Assembly: GCF_040605455.1 (NCBI RefSeq) | Contig: NZ_JBEXCV010000031.1 | Coordinates: 1-64,000, forward strand | From: Embleya sp040605455 | GTDB taxonomy: Bacteria > Actinomycetota > Actinomycetes > Streptomycetales > Streptomycetaceae | DNA: 64,000 nucleotides | Direction of reading: 5' to 3' | Shown here: positions 45,223-52,858 of the stretch, piece after piece | Layout of the letters: every line of letters begins with the position of its first letter | Position numbering within the stretch: the stretch's first letter is position 1 | Position numbers and translations under genes: made by a program | Notes under the pieces: generated by a model | The model's input: the letters and a program-made list of their open reading frames with translations, nothing else | Databases searched by the model: none | Told to the model about the DNA's origin: nothing

Positions 45223-45684
45223 AGTTCACCCCGTTTCGCTCTATTCTAGCCGCTCTTCATCAACTGGCGGCGAATCTCGTCCGGTACGAAACCCTCCACC
45301 AGTAGTAAGGAGATCCTAGCCGGAGCGAAGGACAAACGAAGGCGAGGCATGAACTTCAGCCCCCGGCAATGACTCCCAATGACCGAAATAAAACAAATGT
45401 TCCCTTGGATGGGATGTGCCTCGTAGCGATGCGAATTCCCTTGCGGAAACCGGTAGTTCGGGCAAGTGTGACCTGAGTGGTTTGCCGAGTCGACCAGAAC
45501 TCGCAGTAGAGCCCAGAGGTTCGGGGGCCGGACCTTGGCTGACGGGTCTAGGGTCTGATCTCAGAGTGAGGGGCGAGCTGGTCGCGTGCCGCTGTGCCAA
45601 GGGGCGGGCGAATGGACAGGGGCTGAGGGTGGGAGCTGGAGAAGCAAGTCGCGGTGTGCAGACGCAGACAGGGCGATACGTGTC
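45223..45684. promoter_or_regulatory. Divergent promoter region between modification and effector operons
   Basis: About 460 bases separate sspA (minus) from the helicase gene (plus). The minus strand has TAGAAT about 20 bases ahead of the sspA start, a plausible -10 without a clear -35. TAGGGT near 45549 is a -10 candidate for the effector operon. An AT-rich block at about 45375-45410 stands out. No long palindrome was found. Coordinated control of modification and restriction arms would be expected here. Confidence 0.4.
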
Positions 45685-47304
45685 GTGACCGGATCTCCAG
45701 GTATTGCCTTCGCATCCGTGCTGAACAGCGCGCCTCTTTCGTACGTGCGGGGTCTTCTCGGCCAGCATGCCTGTGACCTGCTGGACCTTCTGCACAAGGG
45801 AGAAGACGCAGACGAGAAGCTGCGCCTGGTCGCAGCCTCGGCTGTTTCTCCGGAGCGACTCATCGGCGACCCCGAGGAGCGCACGCAGCTCTTGCGGTTC
45901 TTGCCCGAGGAAAAGCTCGCAGAACTCGCTAGCCGCCTCGGTGTCGACCACTCCACGAGCTCCGGCACCCTCCTCGCGGCCCTGCCGTGGACCACCGAAC
46001 AGCAGCGCACCCTTCTCGGCTTCCTGGGCCTCGTCGTCGACCGTGCCCCCGAGCTACCGGTCTCCTTCCGCAGCGCCACTGCGCCGCTGTACGGGATGTT
46101 CCCCCATCAGCGACTCGCGGCCAACAGTGTCCAGCGCATGCTTTACTCCGGAGAGCGCAGGGTCCTGCTGCACCTGCCCACTGGTGTCGGCAAGACACGC
46201 ACAGCCATGAATCTCATCAGCGACCACCTGCGCCGGCACGAGCCGACCGTCGTGGTGTGGCTGGCCAGGGGACGAGAACTACTGGAGCAAGCGGCACTCG
46301 AGTTCGAAAAGGCATGGGCCTCACTCGGCAACCGTGAGGTGACCGTGGCCCGGATGTGGGGAGACGCGCCGACCGACCTCACGGCGATTGAGGACGGCCT
46401 CATCGTCCTGGGCCTCGACAAGGCCAACGCCGCAGCAAACGCCGACCCGACGTTCCTCGACCGCCTCGGCGTGCGCACCACTCTCACCACCTTCGACGAA
46501 GCCCATCAGGCGATCGCCCCGACCTACCGCAGAGTCGTCGACGCTCTCACACTGCGTAGCGACTCAAGTTTGTTGGGGATGACGGCGACCCCTGGACGGA
46601 CATGGGCCGACATCGACGAGGATGAGCGGCTGTCCGACTTCTTCGCACGCCAGAAGGTCATGCTGAAGATCGACGGATACGACAGCCCCGTTACGGCCCT
46701 GATCGAACAGGGTTACCTCGCTCGGTCGAACTTCCGCACCGTAGCCGCTGACTCAGGCATGCTCCTCAGTACCCGGGACAAACAGGCCCTCGCCGCCTCG
46801 TTCGACATCCCCGACGAATTGATGACGAAGCTCGCAGAGAGCGTGCAGTGGAACTTGCAGGTCGTCGATACCGTGCTCGACCTCAGCGAGCGACACCGGC
46901 GGATCCTCCTCTTTGCTGCATCCGTCGAGCACAGCCGCCTGCTTGTTGCGATTCTCTCCGTCTTCGGTCTCGATGCCGATCAAGTAACTGCCGAGTCCTC
47001 GCCGCGACACCGAGACCGGGTCATCGCCCGCTTCAAGGGGCCTGGCACTCGGCCGATGGTTCTATCAAACTTCGGCGTCCTGACCACAGGTTTCGATGCT
47101 CCTGCTGCAAGTGCCGTGGTCATCGCCCGCCCCACCCGGTCTCTGGTCCTCTACAGCCAGATGGTGGGTCGGGTCATCCGTGGACCTAAGGCGGGCGGAA
47201 CCGCCACCTGCGACATCGTCACGGTCGTCGATCCCGCGCTCCCGGGCTTCGGAGACGTGGCGGAAGCATTCACCAACTGGGAGGACGTGTGGAACACCCG
47301 GTGA
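45685..47304 (+). CDS. SF2 DEAH helicase, effector gene 1
   Basis: From the GTG at 45685 the product has 539 residues. An N-terminal helical domain of about 135 residues precedes the helicase core: PHQRLAANS, Walker A PTGVGKT at 165-171, DEAH at 271-274 (TTFDEAHQA), GMTATPGRT, and motif VI QMVGRVIRGP. It resembles restriction-type and DNA-repair translocases. First gene of a three-gene plus-strand operon divergent from the ssp operon; the stop overlaps the next gene. The ribosome site is weak, and a start as far up as 45586 cannot be excluded. Confidence 0.85.
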   Translation: MTGSPGIAFASVLNSAPLSYVRGLLGQHACDLLDLLHKGEDADEKLRLVAASAVSPERLIGDPEERTQLLRFLPEEKLAELASRLGVDHSTSSGTLLAALPWTTEQQRTLLGFLGLVVDRAPELPVSFRSATAPLYGMFPHQRLAANSVQRMLYSGERRVLLHLPTGVGKTRTAMNLISDHLRRHEPTVVVWLARGRELLEQAALEFEKAWASLGNREVTVARMWGDAPTDLTAIEDGLIVLGLDKANAAANADPTFLDRLGVRTTLTTFDEAHQAIAPTYRRVVDALTLRSDSSLLGMTATPGRTWADIDEDERLSDFFARQKVMLKIDGYDSPVTALIEQGYLARSNFRTVAADSGMLLSTRDKQALAASFDIPDELMTKLAESVQWNLQVVDTVLDLSERHRRILLFAASVEHSRLLVAILSVFGLDADQVTAESSPRHRDRVIARFKGPGTRPMVLSNFGVLTTGFDAPAASAVVIARPTRSLVLYSQMVGRVIRGPKAGGTATCDIVTVVDPALPGFGDVAEAFTNWEDVWNTR

Positions 47305-49169
47305 CATCCAAGTACTCGATCGTCACATCCGATCTGACGGTCAAAGCCCTGCAGGACAGCGGCTACAAGTCGACGGCCCATGCCATTGCCGAACTCATCG
47401 ACAACGGCCTTGAAGCCAAGGCTGACCTTGTCGAACTCTTCGTCGTCGAGTCGATGGACCGCCCCTCCCATCGGGCCCGCTACCGTGTCGAGAAGATCGC
47501 GGTCCTCGACAACGGCTCCGGCATGGATCCCGAGACCCTGCGGCAGTCACTGCGCTTCGGGGCTGGTACTCGTGGGGATCGCAAGGGGATCGGCCGCTTC
47601 GGTGTCGGCCTACCGAACTCCAGCATCTCGCAGTGCGACCGGGTCGACGTCTGGTCCTGGACCAACGGCCCCCAGAACGCTCTCCATACCTACCTCGACC
47701 TCCAGGAGATCTCTCAGGGGCTTGAGGAGGTCCCCGAGCCCAAGCTGGACGCTGTGCCCGACGAGTGGCAGGCTCTCTCCGAAGGTCTCGGCACGTCCGG
47801 CACCCTGGTGCAGTGGACCGCTCTTGAGCGGGTCCAGTGGCGCGGTGCCGAGGCCACTATCGCCAACACCGAGAGCTTGATCGGTCGTATTTACCGACGG
47901 CTGATCATGAAGGGCAAGCGGATCAAGCTTGTCCCGGTACGCGGCTGGGTCCAGCTGCCCGGCGTCCGGGACACCCGCCCCAACGACCCGTTGTACCTCA
48001 TGGCGCCGAGTGCCACTCCGCACCCCTTCGATGGCAAGCCGATGTTTCGTGCTCACGGCGCCGGAAACGTTGGCCAGGTTGGTGTCGAGCGGTTCGTGGT
48101 CAAGGGCGTGGATGGGGAGGAGTACCCCGTCTTCGTCCGGTCTTCGATCGCCGTTCAGTCCGCCCGCCGCACCGACATCGCAGGTGAGGCGTGGCCTCCG
48201 AACGTGCCGACCAGCCTCAAGCCTGGTGACACCCCGTGGGGCAAGCACGCAGCTCGGAATCAGGGAATCTCCCTCATACGCGCAGACCGGGAACTGGATC
48301 TCGATACCGGGTGGATCAACTCCTATGACACGCGTGAACGTTGGTGGGGGGTGGAGATCGACTTCCCGCCAGGCCTCGACGAGGTCTTCGGAGTCACCAA
48401 CAACAAGCAGTCCGCAACGATCTTCTCCAGCCTCGCCCACTTCAACTGGCGAGAGGAGGCGGCCGGCCTGTCATGGGACGAATTCCGGGAGGCATTGCGC
48501 GAGGAGGGAAATCCGCGCCTTCCCCTCATCGAGATCGTCTACCACATTCGCGAGAAGCTCCTCGGCAAGCTGCGCTCCGACCTGGAAGACCAGACGCAGG
48601 GCACAGGTACGAGCCGCAAGCGCCACGAGGTGGTCGAAGTCCAGGCCGAGACTGCAGTCAAGCGCCGACGAGCAGAGAGCCGGCCGAGCCTGACCGACCA
48701 GCTCGCTGAGGAGAGCACCGAAGAGGAGAGCAAGCAGCTCCAGTACGAGAGCCTGGTCGAAACGCACCGCTACACCCCGGCCGACGCCCAGCGCATCATC
48801 GAAGAAACAATGTCGCAGGGCAAGCATGTCCGGCTCCTGACCAGCCGCAATCCCGACTCCCCCGCCTTCTTTAGTGTCGAATACATCCCCGGCATGCTCC
48901 AGGTCGCCCTCAATATGGACCACCCGGTCTACAACGACCTGATTGCTGTCCTCGACGGGGACATCGAGGGTGCGAGCCGCGAGGAGCTCGCTGAACGCCT
49001 CACCGCTGCAGCCGGTGCTTTCAAACTTCTGCTGATTTCCTGGGCCCGGTTTGAGGACGAGCAGCCGGAGAAGCCGCGCGAGCGCGCCAAGAAGATGCGG
49101 CAGGACTGGGGCCGCCTCGCCAGCGAATTTCTCGGAGCCAGCGATGCCGACGACGAGGACGACGAGTGA
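47289..49169 (+). CDS. GHKL (MutL/Hsp90-like) ATPase, effector gene 2
   Basis: The 626-residue protein has a Bergerat ATP fold at its N-terminus: N box AIAELIDNG (Glu35, Asn39), G1 box LDNGSGMD at 73-80, and G2 box GRFGVGLPNSS at 102-112. Then comes a long unassigned region and a charged C-terminal helical part. GHKL ATPases clamp around DNA or switch partners. The start (GTG 47289, GAGG four bases upstream) lies inside the helicase gene; GTG 47301, overlapping the helicase stop, is an alternative. It overlaps the PLD gene by four bases, implying a three-protein complex. Confidence 0.85.
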   Translation: MEHPVTSKYSIVTSDLTVKALQDSGYKSTAHAIAELIDNGLEAKADLVELFVVESMDRPSHRARYRVEKIAVLDNGSGMDPETLRQSLRFGAGTRGDRKGIGRFGVGLPNSSISQCDRVDVWSWTNGPQNALHTYLDLQEISQGLEEVPEPKLDAVPDEWQALSEGLGTSGTLVQWTALERVQWRGAEATIANTESLIGRIYRRLIMKGKRIKLVPVRGWVQLPGVRDTRPNDPLYLMAPSATPHPFDGKPMFRAHGAGNVGQVGVERFVVKGVDGEEYPVFVRSSIAVQSARRTDIAGEAWPPNVPTSLKPGDTPWGKHAARNQGISLIRADRELDLDTGWINSYDTRERWWGVEIDFPPGLDEVFGVTNNKQSATIFSSLAHFNWREEAAGLSWDEFREALREEGNPRLPLIEIVYHIREKLLGKLRSDLEDQTQGTGTSRKRHEVVEVQAETAVKRRRAESRPSLTDQLAEESTEEESKQLQYESLVETHRYTPADAQRIIEETMSQGKHVRLLTSRNPDSPAFFSVEYIPGMLQVALNMDHPVYNDLIAVLDGDIEGASREELAERLTAAAGAFKLLLISWARFEDEQPEKPRERAKKMRQDWGRLASEFLGASDADDEDDE

Positions 49170-50077
49170 CGACCGACCACGTCTGGCGCCAGATCGAACA
49201 GCTCCTGGGCACGGCGACCAACAGCGTCATCCTGGTAGCGCCCTTCATCAAGAAGGAGACCTTCCGGGCTGCGCTTGACGCGATACCCGCCGGAGTCCAG
49301 AAGATCACGTGCATCACCCGCTGGTCCGTACCCGAGGTCGCCGCTGGCGTATCCGACCCGGAGATCGCCGAACTGGCAGAGCAGGACGGCCGCGCGGTCG
49401 TCCTGCTCTGCCACAACCTGCACGCAAAGCTGTACGTGGCCGACGACCGTTGTCTCGTGGGGTCCGCCAACCTCACTGGCAAGGCCACCGGTCGAGTTCC
49501 GGCAGCCAACGTCGAGCTCCTTGTGGAGGCCGACGTGGCCCATCCCGAAGTGCAGCGGGTACTTGATGCGATCGAGGGCGCCGCGGTGCCCGGGACGGTG
49601 CAACTGGCCGAGCAGTTACGCGAGCAGGCGAGCCTCATGCATAGCGACGAGGACAGCCCCCGCGTCCTCGTACCAGGCCAGGACAGGCAGCCGGCACGCT
49701 GGCTTCCGGAGACCCGAAACCCGGAACGGCTCTACCGTGTCTACAACGGACGCCACCGCCACATCGGTAGCGACGTGCTCGCCGGCGTACTCCGCGATCT
49801 TGCGCACCTCGACATCGGTCCCGGGTTCGACGAGCAGGCGTTCGGTTCAGCAGTCCTTGCCCGCCTCCGCGCGATGCCCGAACTGCACGCCCTGACGGCA
49901 GCCGGGCGGATGAACCTGGGCGACGCGCAGGCGGACCTGGCCGCAACAGGAGACTTCACGGCTGAGCAGGCGCAGCGCGCAGTCGAGACGATCGCAGCGT
50001 GGCTGGGCTACTTCGATGAGGTCCACCTCGTGCCCGTCGGCCCCTGGGAGATTCGTCAGGGCAAGGAACTCACCTAG
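49166..50077 (+). CDS. Phospholipase D-like nuclease, effector gene 3
   Basis: The 303-residue protein has one HKD motif, HAKLYVADD at 86-94 (His86, Lys88, Asp93), followed by GSANLTGKA at 99-107. A single copy means two subunits must pair to form the active site, as in Nuc and BfiI. The C-terminal half is helical and unassigned. Its GTGA start overlaps the ATPase stop. With a helicase and a GHKL ATPase it forms a plausible DNA-cutting machine, the probable restriction arm of the neighbouring phosphorothioation operon. Confidence 0.85.
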   Translation: MTTDHVWRQIEQLLGTATNSVILVAPFIKKETFRAALDAIPAGVQKITCITRWSVPEVAAGVSDPEIAELAEQDGRAVVLLCHNLHAKLYVADDRCLVGSANLTGKATGRVPAANVELLVEADVAHPEVQRVLDAIEGAAVPGTVQLAEQLREQASLMHSDEDSPRVLVPGQDRQPARWLPETRNPERLYRVYNGRHRHIGSDVLAGVLRDLAHLDIGPGFDEQAFGSAVLARLRAMPELHALTAAGRMNLGDAQADLAATGDFTAEQAQRAVETIAAWLGYFDEVHLVPVGPWEIRQGKELT

Positions 50078-50253
50078 AGGGAGCCACCTCACCGCAGAGG
50101 GTGGTCTGCGAGGCCTCGATGCTCTGGCGGACCACGCTCCGGGATCTCCGCCCGCCACCAAGGCTCAGCACAGCCCGGGCAGCGCGATATCTTAATGGCG
50201 CCCCACCAACCAGGGCTTCGACGTGGTGCGCAAGGCGGAGAAGGTACCGGGAC

Positions 50254-50898
50254 ATGGCAGTAGCGCGGATCCCCTACCTGCTTGGCCACGCCGAGATCGC
50301 CGAGCTGTTCGGCGTCAAACGTCAGACCTCGGCGAAGTGGCGCGTCGACGGAACACTGGGCCAGCCCGACCTTGTCGCGTCCGGCAACCCCTACTGGTTG
50401 CTGAACACCGTCCTCCGACTCGACGGCCATGCGGGCCGGCAGGTCGCCGAGCAACGCCTCAAGCACTACCAAGCGAGCATCCCGGGTGGCTACCGCGTCG
50501 ACGACCGTGAGCTGCTACCCGTCATCCTGGGGATCCAGGAGGTCGCTCAGGTGCTAGGTGTTGATAGGCAGACCGTGTCTCGTCGGCGACACCGTAGACA
50601 GATCGCCGAGGCCGACCTCCTGCTCTCCCGGTCGCCGCTCTGGTTGCTCGATACGGTCGTAACGGACGCGCACGAGCGTGGGGCGGCTCTTGTTGCGGAG
50701 GAGGTTGAGCGGCTGAAGGCCGGTGAGCGGACGCCGCAAAAGCCGCGGGGCCGCAAGGTGGCATTGGAGCCCCGACCGCCCAAGAAGTCTCTGCCAGCGG
50801 CGCAGAGTTTCACGTCCGCTGAGCACGCCGAGGCTGTCGCCTTCCTCGGCGAGGTGCTCTCCGAGGGCCACACCACGGTGATCCGGCCGAAGCGGTAG
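50254..50898 (+). CDS. Protein with two HTH (excisionase/MerR-like) domains
   Basis: The 214-residue protein contains an internal duplication. Residues about 7-50 (LGHAEIAELFGVKRQTSAKW then NPYWLLNTVLRLD) and about 91-140 (LGIQEVAQVLGVDRQTVSRR then SPLWLLDTVVTD) align closely. Each unit has a small winged-helix HTH start followed by a short (Y/L)WLL(N/D)TV element. The tail is basic and disordered. GGAGAAGG precedes the ATG at 50254. It could be an excisionase-like or regulatory DNA-binding protein that binds two half-sites. Function unassigned. Confidence 0.75.
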   Translation: MAVARIPYLLGHAEIAELFGVKRQTSAKWRVDGTLGQPDLVASGNPYWLLNTVLRLDGHAGRQVAEQRLKHYQASIPGGYRVDDRELLPVILGIQEVAQVLGVDRQTVSRRRHRRQIAEADLLLSRSPLWLLDTVVTDAHERGAALVAEEVERLKAGERTPQKPRGRKVALEPRPPKKSLPAAQSFTSAEHAEAVAFLGEVLSEGHTTVIRPKR

Positions 50899-50969
50899 AG
50901 GCACGCTGGCGAACGTCGGCGCAGCACATGCTCGTACGTCTGCATTGGCACCCTTAGTGGGAGAAACAG

Positions 50970-50997
50970 TTGACGATAGCAATTCTATCAATAGAAT
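50970..50997 (+). promoter_or_regulatory. Promoter with overlapping operator
   Basis: TTGACG (50970-50975) and TAGAAT (50992-50997) are spaced 16 bases, close to the sigma-70/HrdB consensus. The perfect inverted repeat ATTCTAT-CA-ATAGAAT (50982-50997) covers the spacer and -10 element. The AT-rich patch is conspicuous in this GC-rich sequence. It should drive the PP-loop gene 120 bases downstream and be repressible by a dimeric protein. Confidence 0.75.
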
Positions 50998-51119
50998 CTC
51001 TCATGTCGAGTTCAGACTCTCACCAGGGGGCCCCTCATGTCACGCAGTATCTGTCAGGCGCCGGCATCTACCCGCGCTAGCGGCGCGTCATCCACAGGCT
51101 GTGCACGGGGAGCCAGCTC

Positions 51120-51911
51120 GTGAAGGTCATTTCTTACGGTGGCGGAGTGCAGTCGACGGCCCTCCTCGCATTGGCTGCCGACGGCAAGATCGACTATCGA
51201 ACGTTCTTGTTTGCCAACGTCGGTGACGACAGCGAGAACCCCGGCACCCTCAAGTACCTCCGCGAGGTCGCAGCTCCGTACGCAGCCAAGGCCGGGCTCG
51301 ACCTGCGCATCCTGGATCGCCGGCGCCGCGATGGAACCACCGAGACCCTTTGGCAACGTCTCAATCGACCCGCTACCCGTTCCATCCCGATCCCGGTACG
51401 CATGGCCAATGGCGCGCCTGGTCGTAGGTCCTGCACGGCGGACTTCAAGATCAAGGTTGTCGGACGGTGGCTCCGTGGCGCAGGCGCTACCAAGAGCGAT
51501 CCAGCAACGGTCGGCATCGGTATCTCTGTGGACGAGATTCACCGCGCCAACCGTCGTAGGTGCGAGGCGTATGAGGTGATCGAATACCCGTTGCTCGACC
51601 TCGGGCTGCGACGTGCCGACTGCCTGGAGATCATTGAGCGCGCTGGGCTCCCTGAGCCGCCCAAGAGCTCCTGCTTCTTCTGCCCGCTTCGCACTGTCGA
51701 CGCCTGGAGGCGGCAGCGGATCGAAGAGCCCGAAGTGTTCGCACGTGCAGTGCAGTTGGAGGAGACACTCAACGCCCGCCGACGCGATCTCGGACGCGAT
51801 CCTGCTTTCCTCACGCGCTATGGACGGCCTCTTCCCCTGGCGATCCCTGCGGCTGGCGCCAATGACGAGGACAAGGACGCTACCTGCGACTCTGGTTGGT
51901 GCATGACCTGA
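51120..51911 (+). CDS. PAPS-reductase-like PP-loop enzyme
   Basis: This 263-residue protein has a modified PP-loop SYGGGVQST at 5-13, SCTADFKIKVVGRWL near 102, and a cysteine motif PKSSCFFCPL near 180. It ends in ATCDSGWCMT. It is related to the adenosine-phosphosulfate reductase/DndC superfamily but distinct from SspD (its motif lacks the SGGKDS form). Such genes are common on actinobacterial mobile elements with unknown sulfur or nucleotide chemistry. GTG start with GGGGAG eight bases upstream. Own promoter/operator and own terminator: a stand-alone unit. Confidence 0.8.
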   Translation: MKVISYGGGVQSTALLALAADGKIDYRTFLFANVGDDSENPGTLKYLREVAAPYAAKAGLDLRILDRRRRDGTTETLWQRLNRPATRSIPIPVRMANGAPGRRSCTADFKIKVVGRWLRGAGATKSDPATVGIGISVDEIHRANRRRCEAYEVIEYPLLDLGLRRADCLEIIERAGLPEPPKSSCFFCPLRTVDAWRRQRIEEPEVFARAVQLEETLNARRRDLGRDPAFLTRYGRPLPLAIPAAGANDEDKDATCDSGWCMT

Positions 51912-51922
51912 GCGCACCAATA

Positions 51923-51965
51923 ACGGCCCTCAGCTCAGCGGCAATACCGCTGAGCTGAAGGCCGT
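51923..51965 (+). terminator. Terminator after PP-loop gene
   Basis: The arms ACGGCC...TCAGCTCAGCGG and CCGCTGAGCTGA...GGCCGT form a stem of about 18 pairs with a one-base bulge and a loop of five, 12 bases after the stop of the PP-loop gene. Confidence 0.8.
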
Positions 51966-52040
51966 GTGTGCTGAACTGCCCCTCCCACACAACGGGGGAG
52001 CTCAGCTTGACCTGAACATCTTGTGGAAGGCCGCGATGCC

Positions 52041-52688
52041 GTGAATGAAGTTCTGCGTGAGCAGGTCGCCTACTACCGGGCCCGAGCGGGTGACTACGAC
52101 GTTGCCTACGCACAGCGCATGGGCCTTGAGTTTTTGTGGAGCGAGGTTGCGGGTTCCGCCATCGACGGTGACGTCTTGGAGCTGGCCTGCGGGACTGGGC
52201 AATGGACGCGCTACCTGGTCGACCGAGCGAGCACCCTGACAGCCCTCGATGCGGCACCGGAGATGCTGGCTGTCGCGCGGGAGCGGATGGCCGATGCGTC
52301 GGTCACCTTCGTTGAGGCCGACGTCTTTCAGTGGGTCCCGCTCCGTCGGTACGACACGGTGTTCTTCGCCTTCTGGCTCACCCACGTTCCGAGGAGCCAC
52401 TTTGCAGCGTTCTGGGCCATGCTTCGCCAGGCGCTGAAGCCGGGTGGTCGCGTCGTGTTCGTGGACGATGGGCCCCGGAAGGCCGAGATTGAGACGCCGC
52501 TGCCGGGCCCTGACCCGACCATCGTGCGCCGTGAGCTGGTCGACGGGACGGTGCATCGTGCGGTGAAGGTCCTTCACGAGCCGCAGGAGCTGACGGCCGC
52601 GTTGGTGGCGCTTGGATGGACCGCGAATGTGCGCGCCAGCGGCCCGTACCATGTAATCGGGGAAGCCACCCCTCGAGACGCCGACTGA
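52041..52688 (+). CDS. Class I SAM-dependent methyltransferase
   Basis: The 215-residue protein has a standard methyltransferase core: SAM loop VLELACGTGQWTRYL near 43, acidic LTALDAAPEML, EADVFQW and RYDTVFFAFWLTHVP (motif IV region without the DPPY of N-MTases), and LKPGGRVVFVDDGP. Small-molecule O- or N-methyl transfer is likely; nothing shows DNA specificity. The GTG at 52041 has GGAAGG ten bases upstream; an earlier GTG at 52023 adds six residues. Last gene before metG and possibly the end of the island. Confidence 0.85.
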   Translation: MNEVLREQVAYYRARAGDYDVAYAQRMGLEFLWSEVAGSAIDGDVLELACGTGQWTRYLVDRASTLTALDAAPEMLAVARERMADASVTFVEADVFQWVPLRRYDTVFFAFWLTHVPRSHFAAFWAMLRQALKPGGRVVFVDDGPRKAEIETPLPGPDPTIVRRELVDGTVHRAVKVLHEPQELTAALVALGWTANVRASGPYHVIGEATPRDAD

Positions 52689-52858
52689 CGGACCCTGCTT
52701 CCTGACCTCTGCGTGTCGACTCGGTGGCTTTCGGTATTCATCTGGGCGGGGCTCGACGCTGTGCTAGCTTTCTGTTACCGCTGGCCCTCGTTGTAGTCGC
52801 CGCACGCGCTTGTGGGTCCACGGCCGACCCGCAACCTCTTCATGGAGTAGTGCATCGC

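Larger units (their letters stand above)
33562..52700. mobile_element. Putative integrated defence island (boundaries partly inferred)
   Basis: The left edge is marked by the tRNA-Lys-like attachment fragment next to a truncated host gene. A second, better-preserved copy at 35932 divides the island into a 2.4-kb ATPase unit and a roughly 16.5-kb unit with the phosphorothioation locus. The right edge is placed just before metG because that looks like a housekeeping gene; no third attachment copy, intact tRNA-Lys or integrase was found there, so the edge is a guess. The two tandem junctions suggest successive integrations at one site followed by loss of the integrases. Confidence 0.45.

Noticed and set aside
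36417..52700. SspE (DUF262/DUF1524) restriction protein
   Set aside because: I looked for it in every frame of the island and found no match, so the restriction role is assigned to the helicase-GHKL-PLD operon.
52690..52858. T-box or other riboswitch ahead of metG
   Set aside because: No AGGGTGG-type T-box core and no specifier hairpin could be traced; the leader has no clear structure.
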